This document shows positions 1 through 9,045 of a stretch of DNA of 64,000 nt, one piece after another; positions within the stretch are counted from its first letter, which is position 1; every line of letters starts with the position of its first letter. The notes under the pieces are model-generated. The model ran no database searches and was not told the origin of the DNA. It saw only the letters and a list, made by a program, of their open reading frames with translations. Where the stretch lies: assembly GCA_050176585.1 (NCBI GenBank), contig JBFXHX010000007.1:62001-126000 (forward strand), read 5' to 3'. This DNA is from CAYYWP01 sp050176585 (GTDB taxonomy: Bacteria > Desulfobacterota > Binatia > HRBIN30 > CADEER01). A program made the translations under genes and the position numbers.

Positions 1-818
1 TCGAACGACGCCGGCGCGATCAGCACCTTACCGGTATCCACCGGCGCGATGTTCATGTCGGGATGCGCGCAGGCGCCGGTATCCGCGTCGAAGTACGACT
101 TCACCGACGGCCGCAGGGTCAGGTTGTGGAATTCCGGCGTCCCGCTCGTGCTCGCCAAGGCGTTCGCAAATTGCGCTACGCCCTCTTCCGTGAAGGCGCA
201 CGAGATCGCGGTCACCAGCACGTCCTGCGCGATGAACAGGCACGCGCCCGGCTCACACGCGCCTTTCGTGATAGCGGTGAGGACCGGAATGTTCAGCTCG
301 TTCCATGCCCATTTGGCCAGGTACTCGGTCAAGCCGATCGTATTCGGGATGAAGCCCATCTTGGAGATGATCGAGCCACCGCGCCAGATCATCCCCCACG
401 CCAGGTAGATCTGCCCCATCATGGGCCCGTACGGGCTCATGGGCGGGTCGGGGAACTCGACCCAGTGCACCTTGACGCCGTTCTTCTCCAGCGTCTTGGC
501 ATACTGCTCGGTTTCGGTCTGTAGCTTCTTCACATCGAAGTCCGGCAGATCGGGCGTGCCCCACAGCTCGGCCCAGAACTCGGGGTCCTGTTTGAACTGC
601 GGATTGACGTGGTAGCGCGTGTATTCGGTCGGGAAGTGGAGCGCGACCTCCTTCAGCTTGCCGATGCCGTTGCAGCCGAATCTCCGCCCGGCCACCTTCT
701 CGGCCGTGGCGGTGACGTAATCCGACTGGTGCATGTCGCGGATGACATCCCAGGCGCGTTTGCCCTTCTGATAGAAGGGGATGTCCTTCAACGTGGCCTT
801 TGCCCAACGATCATCCAT
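1..818 (-). CDS. amidinotransferase/arginine-deiminase-fold protein, partial
   Basis: The frame runs off the left edge; 272 codons are visible and the C-terminus is missing. The start is the ATG preceded by GGAGG nine bases upstream. The sequence fits the amidinotransferase/dimethylargininase superfamily (guanidino-group hydrolases and transferases): a PMSPYGPMMGQIYLAWGMI stretch near residue 130, RGGSIISKMGF after it, then ITKGACEPGACLF and EEGVAQFANAL. In typical members the third block reads E-G-G-D, where the acidic residues bind the guanidinium; here it is E-P-G-A, so substrate or even catalysis may differ. The catalytic Cys, normally close to the C-terminus, is outside the window and cannot be checked. 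It is the last visible gene of a minus-strand run of enzymes acting on nitrogen compounds, 139 bases after an amidohydrolase. The fold assignment is fairly secure; the reaction is not. Confidence 0.7.
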   Translation of the reverse strand, partial: MDDRWAKATLKDIPFYQKGKRAWDVIRDMHQSDYVTATAEKVAGRRFGCNGIGKLKEVALHFPTEYTRYHVNPQFKQDPEFWAELWGTPDLPDFDVKKLQTETEQYAKTLEKNGVKVHWVEFPDPPMSPYGPMMGQIYLAWGMIWRGGSIISKMGFIPNTIGLTEYLAKWAWNELNIPVLTAITKGACEPGACLFIAQDVLVTAISCAFTEEGVAQFANALASTSGTPEFHNLTLRPSVKSYFDADTGACAHPDMNIAPVDTGKVLIAPASF

Positions 819-957
819 CTCGCTGTTCCTCCTCTGTCGTGGTGTCTTCGTGACGTCCATCGATCGGCGGCGCCGCGGCCCAGCCTCACGTCGGGTCTCG
901 GCCGTCGCATTCCAACCGCATGCAATGTGTACCGGCGAGCGGCGCCTCAGCCGTCCG

Positions 958-2406
958 CTAGTGCGCGTCTGCCGCCACCGCGCCGGCGACCGTGGATCCG
1001 CAACTCCACCGCCATGGGTATGTCAGGCCGCCGAGCGTCGTCCGCTCCACCATCTCCTCGGCGGCCGCCTGCGTATCGCGCAGCACGTGCGATTCGTCGA
1101 GACTCAGCACCTGTCGGTTGCGCATCAGGATGCGGCCGTCGACGATGGTAGTGTCGACATCGCCGCCGGTCGCGCTGTAGACGAGCAAGCTCACGACGTT
1201 GAACTTGGGCTTGCGCAGCACGGGCGTCAGATGCGGTTTGTGCAGGTCGACCACGATGACGTCCGCCTTCTTGCCCGGTTCGAGCGATCCGATCTCCCGT
1301 TCGAGCCCGGCGGCGCGCGCACCGTTGATGGTGGCCATCTCCAACACCACCTCCGCGGGGATGACCTCGGGGTCGAGGGGATAGACGACTTTGTGGAGCA
1401 GCGCGGCGACCTTCATCTCCCGCACCATGTCGTTGGCGCCGTTGCATTGCGCGCCGGCGTCGGTGCCGAGCGCGACGTTGACACCCGCCTCCAGCAGCCG
1501 GGGCGCCGGCTCGATGCCGTCGGAGATCTTCATCTCGCACACGGGCGTGTGGGCCACGCTCGCGCCGGACTTCTGGAGCAGCGTGATGTCGCGCTCGGAG
1601 AGCCAGCAGGCGTGCCCGACCACCGTGCGCGGGCGCAGGAGGCCGAGATCGTACGCGTATTCGATCGAGCGCTTGCCGAAGTGCGCTTTGCACGCTTCGA
1701 CCTCGGCGCGGGTCTCGGCGAGGTGCACGGTGATACCGACGTCCAGCTTGTCCGCTAGGCGCACGACGTCGGTGAACAGCTCGGGCGAGCAGAACATCTC
1801 GTGTACCGGTCCGAGCCACGGCTGGACGCGGCCATCGCCCCGCCCGCGCCACTGGTCGACGAAATGCGCGCCGGCGCGGGCGAGCTGCCGGCGATCGGCG
1901 AGCGCCAGGCGATCCTTGTCGCCGAGCCAGGTGTCCATCAGCGCCGGGGACACCACGCCGCGGATACCGGATTCCTCCACGGCGCGCGCGACCCCGTCGG
2001 CGACGGGATTTTGATCGATGATGCAGGTGGTACCGGCTTTGATCGCCTCCAGGCAGGCCAGCCGGGAGCCCTGGTACGCGTACTCGGTGGCGAACACCGC
2101 CTGCGGATGCCAGCCGAGCGGGTAATAGATCTTCGTATGGGCCTCGAGCAGGTCGATGTCGTCACCGAGCCCGCGCGCCAGGTGCATGCCGATGTGCGTG
2201 TGCGCGTTCACCAGCCCGGGTAAGACCAGCATGCCGGTCGCGTCGATGCTCTGCGCACCCGCGTAGCGCGCGCGCAGATCGTCCGGCCGTCCGATCGCCG
2301 CGATGCGGTCGCCCTCCAGGGCCACGCTGCCGCCATCGAGGATGGTGCGCGCGGCATCCATCGTGACCACGATTCCGTTCTCGATCAGCATCGCTCCCTG
2401 TGCCAT
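958..2406 (-). CDS. metal-dependent amidohydrolase (TRZ/ATZ, cytosine-deaminase-like)
   Basis: A 482-residue cytoplasmic hydrolase of the amidohydrolase superfamily, expected to deaminate or dechlorinate a ring or cleave a cyclic amide. Visible marks are the N-terminal beta strand MLIENGIVVTMD, the HxH metal pair in NAHTHIGMH (about residue 70), VHLAETRAE and GHACWLSE carrying further histidine ligands, and the GTDAGAQCNGAND block with the catalytic Asp. The C-terminal half ends with the usual PGKKADVIVVDL strand. This set matches the TRZ/ATZ group (atrazine chlorohydrolase, guanine and S-adenosylhomocysteine deaminases), so an aminated heterocycle is a reasonable substrate class, but the exact compound cannot be read from the sequence. 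The start is ATG with AGGGGAG upstream; a longer upstream frame exists but is not supported. It lies 74 bases after the amidase gene in the same operon. Confidence 0.85.
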   Translation of the reverse strand: MAQGAMLIENGIVVTMDAARTILDGGSVALEGDRIAAIGRPDDLRARYAGAQSIDATGMLVLPGLVNAHTHIGMHLARGLGDDIDLLEAHTKIYYPLGWHPQAVFATEYAYQGSRLACLEAIKAGTTCIIDQNPVADGVARAVEESGIRGVVSPALMDTWLGDKDRLALADRRQLARAGAHFVDQWRGRGDGRVQPWLGPVHEMFCSPELFTDVVRLADKLDVGITVHLAETRAEVEACKAHFGKRSIEYAYDLGLLRPRTVVGHACWLSERDITLLQKSGASVAHTPVCEMKISDGIEPAPRLLEAGVNVALGTDAGAQCNGANDMVREMKVAALLHKVVYPLDPEVIPAEVVLEMATINGARAAGLEREIGSLEPGKKADVIVVDLHKPHLTPVLRKPKFNVVSLLVYSATGGDVDTTIVDGRILMRNRQVLSLDESHVLRDTQAAAEEMVERTTLGGLTYPWRWSCGSTVAGAVAADAH

Positions 2407-2480
2407 CTTCGCTCCCCTTTCCGGGTGCGCACACCCATCTTGGTGCGTTGTGGTCCAGTGCCCGCAGTCGATCGCCGTCC

Positions 2481-4007
2481 TTACCTGTCGTCCACGGCCG
2501 TTCCTCCATCCCGCTGCGCGCGCTCGACGGCCGCGGCTGCGCGCAGCACCCCAACCTCGTCGAAATGGCGCCCGACGAGCATCAGCCCGATGGGCAGGCC
2601 GCCCGAGCGCCCGCACGGTACGCTGATGGCCGGGTGTCCCGTCACGTCGAACGGCGACGTGTTGCCCTGGTGGGCCCAGCCTCTGATGACCCGCGCGCGG
2701 CGCGTGAGTCCCGACGCGTTGCGGTAGGCCTTCATCGGCGTCGTCGGCATCGCCAGCAAGTCGCACTGCTCGAGCGCACGGTCGTATGCGGCGCGGAGAT
2801 CGCGCCGGCGGTTCTGGGCGCGCGGGTACAGCAGACCCGGGTACTGCTCCTGCACCCAGGTGCCGACCAGCAGCGTCACTTTCAGCGGCGCCGGCAGCTC
2901 GTCGCCGCGCGCCCGGCGCTGCGTGCCGAGGAACGCGGCCAGCTCTTCGTCGTATTGACCCGGCCAGTGATACCCGACGCCGTTGCCCTGGAGGAGTGCC
3001 GTCATCCCCTCGGCGACGATGCCGGAAAAGATCGGCCCCGCTTCCCGATGCGCCGGCACCGACACCGGTTCTATCTTGGCGCCGGCCGCGGCCAATCCGT
3101 CAAGCGCTGCGCGCACCGCGGCGTCGACGTCGGCCTCCGCGCCGTCGAGCCCGAAGCCTTCGCGCAAGACGCCGATCCGCAATCCGCGGACGCCGCGGTC
3201 GAGCGCGTCGCGATACGGCGCGGTCGGCACCTCTCCCTGGCGAGGGTCGGCCGGATCCTTGCCGGCGATCACGTCGAGCAACAGCGCCGCGTCGCTCACC
3301 GTGCGCGCCATCGGCCCGGCGTGGTCGATGGTCGCGTCGATGCCGACGATGCCGGTGTACGGGACCAGGCCGTGGGTCGGTTTGATGCCGACCGTGCCGC
3401 ACCACGCCGAGGGCACGCGAATCGAGCCGCCCTGGTCGCCGCCGAGCGCGAGGTCGATCCCCTCGTAGCACAGGGCCGCGGCGCTGCCGCCGGACGAGCC
3501 GCCGGCGAGATGATCCCGGTTGTGCGGATTGAGCGTCGGGCCGTACGCGCTCGTGTCGCCCGCGGCGGCAAAGGCCATGTTGTCCATGTTGGTGACGGCC
3601 ACGATCTCCGCGCCGGCATTGAGGACGCGGGTGATGATGGTCGCATCGCGCTCCGGGACGTAGCCCTCGAGCAGCCGCGAGCCGCACGTCATCGGGATGC
3701 CCGCGATCGCGATGTTGTCCTTTACCCCGATCCGCTTGCCGGCGAGCTTTCCGGTCGCCGCGCCGCGCACCGAGCAGCGCCGCACGATCGCATTCAGCGG
3801 ATCGTCAGCCGGCGCGGGGCGGCCGCCGGCATCGCGTCCGGTGCGGTCTGTCGGCGCCTCGCGCGGGGTGGCGGCGAGGGCGTCCAAACCGGAGAGCATC
3901 AGCGGGATCAGCGCCGCGTAGTCCGCCGCCTCCTCAGCATCGAGAGCGAAATGGTTGGCCGCGGCGAGGCGACGGAGTTCGTCGGCGTTGGGAGCGCGCA
4001 GCGCCAT
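2481..4007 (-). CDS. amidase (amidase signature family)
   Basis: A 508-residue amidase-signature hydrolase that releases ammonia from a carboxamide. The Ser-cisSer-Lys triad is visible: Lys in GKRIGVKDNIAIAG, the first Ser in AGGSSGGSAAAL, and the nucleophile in GGDQGGSIRVP. The length and the C-terminal NTSPFDVTGHPAISVP strand are typical. The start is ambiguous. ATG at 4007 is used here, but a GTG at 4022 would overlap the TGA of the preceding LLM gene as GTGA, the same arrangement seen one gene upstream, and would add five residues. Neither site has a strong ribosome-binding site, so translational coupling to the LLM gene is likely. It probably acts on an amide made by the flavin or Rieske oxygenase of the same operon. 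Confidence 0.87.
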   Translation of the reverse strand: MALRAPNADELRRLAAANHFALDAEEAADYAALIPLMLSGLDALAATPREAPTDRTGRDAGGRPAPADDPLNAIVRRCSVRGAATGKLAGKRIGVKDNIAIAGIPMTCGSRLLEGYVPERDATIITRVLNAGAEIVAVTNMDNMAFAAAGDTSAYGPTLNPHNRDHLAGGSSGGSAAALCYEGIDLALGGDQGGSIRVPSAWCGTVGIKPTHGLVPYTGIVGIDATIDHAGPMARTVSDAALLLDVIAGKDPADPRQGEVPTAPYRDALDRGVRGLRIGVLREGFGLDGAEADVDAAVRAALDGLAAAGAKIEPVSVPAHREAGPIFSGIVAEGMTALLQGNGVGYHWPGQYDEELAAFLGTQRRARGDELPAPLKVTLLVGTWVQEQYPGLLYPRAQNRRRDLRAAYDRALEQCDLLAMPTTPMKAYRNASGLTRRARVIRGWAHQGNTSPFDVTGHPAISVPCGRSGGLPIGLMLVGRHFDEVGVLRAAAAVERAQRDGGTAVDDR

Positions 4008-4018
4008 CGCCACCGGCT

Positions 4019-5056
4019 TCACCCGGCGATGCGCGGCATCACCGCGCGGCCGAACAAGCGGATGTCTTCCAGCACGCGCGCGCGACCGCCATCGGGGAGC
4101 AGAAACTCGACGATGAGGTAGTCGATGCCAGCTTCGCGGTGCCAACGCTCGATCTCGGCCGCACAGGTCGCGGGATCGCCGGCGATGATGCGATTGCGCG
4201 TCGACAGCTCCCAGTCGACCTCGTCGGCGGAGCGGATCTGCTTCACCCACGGATCGTATTGTGGGCTCAGGTAGTCCACTCCCCAGTAGAGGCGGATGCG
4301 CGCGACCACCGCCGGTTCGTACGCGGCGCGCGCCTGCTCGCCGGTCGCGCCGAGGCAGACGTCGCGCATCAGCGCGACGTATGGGCGCGTGCCGGCGGTC
4401 GAGCAGGCGGCCCGGTACTCGGCGACCAGATCCTTGGTCTCGTCGAACGTGATGGCGCCGTCGAGCAGGATCGGCAGGCCGAGCCGCCCGGCGCGGCGTA
4501 CCCCGGGGACGGTCTTCGCGCCCATCCAGACCGGGATATCCCGCCGCGGCGGATGCGCGTTCAGCGACGCGGCATCGAAGTTGTAGCGCTTGCCGGTGAA
4601 GCTGAAGGTGTCCTCGCGCCACGCCCGCCGCATGACCTCGATGCCCTCTTCGAGCAGGGAGATCCGGTTCTTGAACGGCACGCCATACTCGCGGAAGCCG
4701 TTCGACTCCATGCCGACACCTACCCCGAGCACGAAACGGCCGTCGGAGAGGAGATCGATCGCGGTCGCTTCCTTCGCCACCTCGACCGCGTGATGCAACG
4801 GCAGCGCGAGCACCGCGGTGCCGATGCGGATCCGCGTAGTGCACGCGGCGATCGCCATGGCGAGCGTCAGGGGCGCCGAGGTCAGCCCCCAGGCGCCCTG
4901 CAGCTCCTCCGGTACGCCCTCTTCCGGGAAGTGGTTCTCACCGAAGAAGAGGCCATCGAAACCGGCTTCTTCCGCCGCGCGCGCCGTCTCGCAGATCTCC
5001 CGCAGCGTCGCGCCGAGGCTCTCGATCAGAAAAGTGCCGCACTCCAGTTTGCTCAC
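4019..5056 (-). CDS. LLM class flavin-dependent oxidoreductase
   Basis: A 345-residue TIM-barrel flavin monooxygenase of the luciferase-like (LLM) family. Recognisable pieces are the N-terminal EEAGFDGLFFGENHF, the TRIRIGTAVLALPLHHAVEVA segment of the flavin site, the LSDGRFVLGVGVG motif, and the late RIIAGDPATCAAEIERW stretch. Members use FMN or F420; the sequence does not say which. Start choice: GTG at 5056 overlaps the TGA of the DUF1989 gene as GTGA, and GAGG sits five bases ahead of it, so the two are translationally coupled. The longer upstream frame is a read-through of the neighbour in another frame. In this operon it is the second oxygenase and may oxidise or cleave a C-N bond before the amidase and amidohydrolase act. 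Confidence 0.87.
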   Translation of the reverse strand: MSKLECGTFLIESLGATLREICETARAAEEAGFDGLFFGENHFPEEGVPEELQGAWGLTSAPLTLAMAIAACTTRIRIGTAVLALPLHHAVEVAKEATAIDLLSDGRFVLGVGVGMESNGFREYGVPFKNRISLLEEGIEVMRRAWREDTFSFTGKRYNFDAASLNAHPPRRDIPVWMGAKTVPGVRRAGRLGLPILLDGAITFDETKDLVAEYRAACSTAGTRPYVALMRDVCLGATGEQARAAYEPAVVARIRLYWGVDYLSPQYDPWVKQIRSADEVDWELSTRNRIIAGDPATCAAEIERWHREAGIDYLIVEFLLPDGGRARVLEDIRLFGRAVMPRIAG

Positions 5057-5661
5057 ACGAACCTCACCTCGAGTCCGTTGCACCGATTGGCTTCCTTGCC
5101 GTCGACCCGCACATCGAAGGGGCACGTCGAGATCGCGACCAGGCAGTCCATCAGCGCCCGCAGGGCGATGTACTCGCCGGCCTTGCCGCCCGGTAGATCG
5201 TAATCGACGCTGCCGTCGGGGCGCGGCCGGGTGTGCTGGAAGAGATTCACCGGATCGGGGATGTCGAGGTAGTCGAGGCCGTATGGCTTCACCGCCTTCG
5301 TCAGGTTGTCGCGGCAGTTGCTGTGCATCGGGTCGCCCATCACGTACTTGTACAACTGGCTGCTGCAGGGGGCGTAGAAGAAGTCGTGCACGCCGTTCGC
5401 CTGGTCCTCGATGATCTCGAACATCGGGTTCTGCGCGTTCGACCAGAAGCGGCTGCCCACCTTCAAGAACATCGAGGAGGGACCGGCCACGGTGTTGAAG
5501 TTGAAGGTTTCGCCGGTGGAGAGCCGTTCGCGATAGTTGTGGGCGTTGTAACAGATGAAGTCGCCGATCTGGTGACCGTCTTTTTGGGCCACCTGGATCG
5601 TCTCGTCTCGACGCACGACGAAGGCAGCGCCGTCGGCCGGCGCGATGGCAATCTTCCGCAT
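5053..5661 (-). CDS. DUF1989 (urea-carboxylase-associated) protein
   Basis: A 202-residue protein of the DUF1989 family, found next to urea carboxylase and allophanate hydrolase genes and in other nitrogen-salvage clusters. The family's conserved opening is present: QVAQKDGHQIGDFICYN, then RERLSTGETFNFN, with later conserved Cys and Asp positions (DDFFYAPCSSQLY-like region and ANRCNGLEV at the end). The role is unproven; some relatives carry metal-binding residues and may be hydrolases. In most clusters DUF1989 genes come as adjacent pairs; here there is only one. ATG with AAAGGAG upstream. It starts 21 bases after the Rieske gene and overlaps the LLM gene by four bases, so it belongs to the same transcript. 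Its presence is the main hint that the operon ends in urea-like or carbamoyl nitrogen. Confidence 0.8.
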   Translation of the reverse strand: MRKIAIAPADGAAFVVRRDETIQVAQKDGHQIGDFICYNAHNYRERLSTGETFNFNTVAGPSSMFLKVGSRFWSNAQNPMFEIIEDQANGVHDFFYAPCSSQLYKYVMGDPMHSNCRDNLTKAVKPYGLDYLDIPDPVNLFQHTRPRPDGSVDYDLPGGKAGEYIALRALMDCLVAISTCPFDVRVDGKEANRCNGLEVRFV

Positions 5662-5682
5662 GGCTGCGCTCCTTTGCTGCGG

Positions 5683-6891
5683 CTACTGCTGCTGCGCCGC
5701 CGGCTCGAGGCCAACCGTACGGCGGATCACATAACGGGCGAGCTGCCAGACCACTTTCTCGAGCCAGCTCAGTCGCCCCGCTTCGGCGAAGCGCGAGCTC
5801 ATGCCGCGCTGCGCGGCCTCGCAGGCCCACATGTCCTGCGCATTGAACTGCTCGATACCGCGCATCACCTCCGCCAGATTCTTCTCGAAGTCCGGTTGCG
5901 CCATCGTCTCCGGGGGCACGCACAGGTTGATGCGCAGCGTGATGCGGTCAGCCGCTTCGGGGAACACCTGGTAGTAGATCATGCAGTCCGACATCACGAA
6001 GAACAGGTGGGTCGGATACACGAGCATGAGGATGATCTTCTTGCGCTCCTCCGGCGTCAGGGTCGGAATGATCGGAAACGCGGTCTGCTCGCTGAAGCCC
6101 TGATCGCCCGAGATGCTGACGTTCACCTGCTCGTCGGCGGGTAGGTGCACGCAGGCATACTGGCCATCCACGTCCTCGGTGATGTCGTTGCGCGCTGGGA
6201 GCACCGGATTCACGGTGTCCTTGTGCAGGCCCTGCACGTGGTAGTTCTCGAGGAAGTTCTCCGCCATCAGCTTCCAATTCCAGCGGCAGTCGTACACGAG
6301 CGGCGGCGTGCTGCGCATCGCGCCGAGTTTGTAATGCGCGAGCTCCGCGCTGAGCCCGGTGAGCTTCTGCGTCAGCGGCTCGACGTCCGGGTTGAAGCTC
6401 GCGAAGATGAACCCCTCCCAGGTCTCGACGCGCAGGTTCGGCAACCCGTGCGGCTTGCGGTCGAAGCCGACCGAGCGCTGCATCTCGGGCGCGCCGATCA
6501 GGTCTCCGCGCAGCGAGTACGTCCAGCCGTGGTACGGGCATTCAAATGCGCGCGTGTTGCCCTCGCCCTCGACCACCGGCATGCAGCGGTGGCGGCAGAC
6601 GCGCGACATGACTCTGATCTGCCCATCCGGATCGCGCGCGACCACCAGGTCCTCGCCGAGCAGCGTGAGACAGAAATAGTCGCCCGGATTCGCCACCTGG
6701 TCGACGCGCCCCACGCACAACCACTCCTTCAGAAAGATCCGCTCGATCTCGAGGCGGAAAAATTCCGGCGAGGTGTAACAATACAACGGCAGCGTGGACG
6801 CTTCGTACGGCGGACGGCGAACCGTGTTGAAGTCGTCTGCCGAGATCCGTGTCGGTGTTTCCGCAGTTGACGCCAGCCAATGTTGGCCCAT
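5683..6891 (-). CDS. Rieske non-heme iron oxygenase, alpha subunit
   Basis: A 402-residue ring-hydroxylating or demethylating oxygenase alpha subunit. The Rieske 2Fe-2S ligands are clear around residue 100: CRHRCMP followed by CPYHGW. The mononuclear iron site is seen in ENFLENYHVQGLHKDT, giving the two histidines. The C-terminal catalytic domain has a normal length. No reductase or ferredoxin partner is encoded beside it, so electrons must come from elsewhere. The start is the ATG at 6891 because GGAGG lies seven bases upstream; the longer open frame starts in the intergenic region. It is the first gene of the six-gene minus-strand operon and diverges from the sigma-54 activator gene, which is its likely regulator. 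A second Rieske alpha subunit at 21.3 kb shares the same general layout. Confidence 0.92.
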   Translation of the reverse strand: MGQHWLASTAETPTRISADDFNTVRRPPYEASTLPLYCYTSPEFFRLEIERIFLKEWLCVGRVDQVANPGDYFCLTLLGEDLVVARDPDGQIRVMSRVCRHRCMPVVEGEGNTRAFECPYHGWTYSLRGDLIGAPEMQRSVGFDRKPHGLPNLRVETWEGFIFASFNPDVEPLTQKLTGLSAELAHYKLGAMRSTPPLVYDCRWNWKLMAENFLENYHVQGLHKDTVNPVLPARNDITEDVDGQYACVHLPADEQVNVSISGDQGFSEQTAFPIIPTLTPEERKKIILMLVYPTHLFFVMSDCMIYYQVFPEAADRITLRINLCVPPETMAQPDFEKNLAEVMRGIEQFNAQDMWACEAAQRGMSSRFAEAGRLSWLEKVVWQLARYVIRRTVGLEPAAQQQ

Positions 6892-6911
6892 CCCGTAACC
6901 TCCGAAAGCGG

Positions 6912-6917
6912 AGTATA
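6912..6917 (-). promoter_or_regulatory. -10-like TATACT ahead of the Rieske operon
   Basis: TATACT on the minus strand, 20 bases before the ATG of the Rieske gene, with transcription expected about 14 bases ahead of the start codon. I see no good -35 at 17-19 bases and no clear sigma-54 GG-N10-GC element in the intergenic region. The same TATACT hexamer precedes uvrC at 60.1 kb. Confidence 0.3.
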
Positions 6918-7079
6918 GAGCAAGGACGATGCCGCCCGCGAACCGGCGCGACGCGTCGCCAGCGGTAGCCTCGGCGCAACACGTGTAGCCGCGCTCCACA
7001 ACAGGTATTGCGCGCCGAGCCTACGTATTGCGCTGCGCGGCGGCATCGGCGTAACGTCCCCGCACAAACGGAGCGCGAG

Positions 7080-9014
7080 GTGTACAAGAGCTCGATTCTG
7101 GCCGATCAGTCGGCCGAGGCGCGCATCGTGCGCAATCTGCGCGACCGCTTTCTCGCCGGGCGCGATGACGGGCTCGAGGCCGTCCGCCCGGTGATCCGCG
7201 AGTCCTGGTTGCGCTGCCGCGCCGGCGGTGTCGACCCCGGGCTGAAGGCCGCGCCGCTCATCCTGTCGGCCGATGCCGTGCGCGCCCGGCGCGAGCGCAG
7301 CGAGTTGCGCCAGGCCGCCGCGCCCGTCCTGCGGATGCTCTGCAAGGCGCTCGATGGCCGCTGTTTCCTGGTCGTGTTGGCCGACGCCGATTGCCATCCA
7401 ATCGAAGTGCTCGGCCACCCACAGGCCCTCGATGCCGCCGAGCAGATCAATGTCGTGCCGGGCTCGCAGTGGCGCGAAAACCAAGTGGGCACCGACGCGC
7501 TCGCGGTCAGCGCCCTCCTCGGCGTGCCGGTACAGATCCATTGGGCCGAGAACTACGTCGAGATGCTGGGCGACCGCTGGACGGGGAACGCGGCCCCCAT
7601 TCAACGCGGCGGGATCGTCTCGGTGTACGGCTATGACGAGGTCGCCCACCCGCACGCGCTCGACCTGGTGGCCGATTGCGCGGCGATGATCGACGCGCGC
7701 CTGGGCGAGCGCGAGCTGCGCCGCACCATGCATCTGCTGGAGGCATACCGCCTGCACCAGACGCGCTACCCGAGCGATCCGCTGGTGTGCATGCATCCCG
7801 ACGGCGCCGTCGTCTCGGCCTCGGTCGGCGTGCTCGACCTGCTCGGACTCGGCGGCGAGCGCGGCGGACGCGTCCTGGGGAGCGGGCTACACCGGCTCAG
7901 CGCCTCGGCGGCAGCCGGCCCCGGGGTGGTCGACCTACCGAGCCCGACCGGTGATCCCGTGCGCGCGATGGTCACGCCGGTGCGCGCCGACGATGACGTG
8001 GTCGGCTTTCTCATCAGCCCCGCCCAACGGCCCGCGCCGAAATCGCTGCGCAGCCGTTCGTCGTGGACCTCCGCGCACAACTTCGCCGATGTGGTGGGCG
8101 AAAGCGAGGCGCTGCGCGCCTGCGTCTCCGAGGCGCGCCGTCTCGCCGCGCGCGATCTGCCGGTGTTGATCACCGGCGAGTCGGGCAGCGGCAAGGAGCT
8201 GTTCGCGCACGCGATCCACGAGTCCAGCCCGCGCCGGGACGGCCCGTTCGTGCCGTTGAACTGCGGCGGCCTGGCCGAGGAGCTGCTGGCGGCGGAGCTG
8301 TTCGGATATGCGGATGGAGCCTTCACCGGGGCCGCGCGAGGCGGCCGACCCGGCAAAGTGGAGCTCGCGCACGGCGGCACGCTGTTCCTCGACGAGCTCG
8401 AGGAGATGTCGCCGCGCATGCAGGTCCATCTCCTGCGCGTGCTCGAGGACGCCCGCGTGGTGCGTATCGGCGACGACAAGCCCCGCAGCGTGGACGTGCG
8501 CATCATCGCGGCGACGAAGGTTTCGCTCGCCGCGCGCTCCGCGGCTGGTCAATTCCGCGAGGATCTCTTCCACCGGCTGAACGTCTTCACCCTCGGCCTG
8601 CCGCCGCTGCGCGAGCGCCCCGGCGACGTGCCGCTGATCGCGCGGCACATCTTGACGCGACAAGGCATCCCGGCACACCTGACGCCGGATGCCTGCGCGA
8701 TGTTGGAGGCGCACACCTGGCCCGGCAACGTGCGCGAGCTGCGGAACGTGTTGCTCCAGGCGGCGGAACGCGCCGCCGACGGCGAGATCACGCCCGCGCT
8801 GCTCACCGGTCTGCTGCCGCCGGCCGCGCGGCCGAATGCATCCAGCGCCGCGCTGAGCAGACTCGAACAAGCCGAGAAGGACGCGATCGTCCGGACGCTG
8901 CGCGAGGCCGGCGGCAACGTGTCGCGCGCAGCCGCCGCATTGCGGCTGCACCGCGTGACGCTGCATCGAAAGATGGAGCGCTACGCCATACGCGTGTCCC
9001 GCACCGCGCACTGA
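7080..9014 (+). CDS. sigma-54-dependent transcriptional activator (GAF, AAA+, Fis)
   Basis: A 644-residue enhancer-binding protein, of the AcoR/acetoin-regulator type. The N-terminal 330 residues resemble a GAF-like sensor (VVPGSQWRENQVGTDALA). The AAA+ domain holds Walker A GESGSGKE near residue 365, the sigma-54 contact loop GAFTGA near 412, Walker B LFLDELEEM, and the arginine-finger region FREDLFHRLNV. The C-terminal Fis helix-turn-helix (NVSRAAAALRLHRVTLHRKM) binds DNA. The start is GTG at 7080 with GGAG six bases upstream; a longer TTG-started frame is less likely. It is divergent from the Rieske operon and 140 bases ahead of the molybdopterin hydroxylase gene, so it probably responds to a substrate of one of these. 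The sigma-54 promoter it acts on was not identified by eye. Confidence 0.93.
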   Translation: MYKSSILADQSAEARIVRNLRDRFLAGRDDGLEAVRPVIRESWLRCRAGGVDPGLKAAPLILSADAVRARRERSELRQAAAPVLRMLCKALDGRCFLVVLADADCHPIEVLGHPQALDAAEQINVVPGSQWRENQVGTDALAVSALLGVPVQIHWAENYVEMLGDRWTGNAAPIQRGGIVSVYGYDEVAHPHALDLVADCAAMIDARLGERELRRTMHLLEAYRLHQTRYPSDPLVCMHPDGAVVSASVGVLDLLGLGGERGGRVLGSGLHRLSASAAAGPGVVDLPSPTGDPVRAMVTPVRADDDVVGFLISPAQRPAPKSLRSRSSWTSAHNFADVVGESEALRACVSEARRLAARDLPVLITGESGSGKELFAHAIHESSPRRDGPFVPLNCGGLAEELLAAELFGYADGAFTGAARGGRPGKVELAHGGTLFLDELEEMSPRMQVHLLRVLEDARVVRIGDDKPRSVDVRIIAATKVSLAARSAAGQFREDLFHRLNVFTLGLPPLRERPGDVPLIARHILTRQGIPAHLTPDACAMLEAHTWPGNVRELRNVLLQAAERAADGEITPALLTGLLPPAARPNASSAALSRLEQAEKDAIVRTLREAGGNVSRAAAALRLHRVTLHRKMERYAIRVSRTAH

Positions 9015-9045
9015 CGGGCGTATTCTTATAAGTTTCGACGTTATC

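Noticed and set aside
6892..7079. Sigma-54 (-24/-12) promoter in the divergent region
   Set aside because: A GG-N10-GC pair of the right form was not found; the nearest candidate is off by one base.
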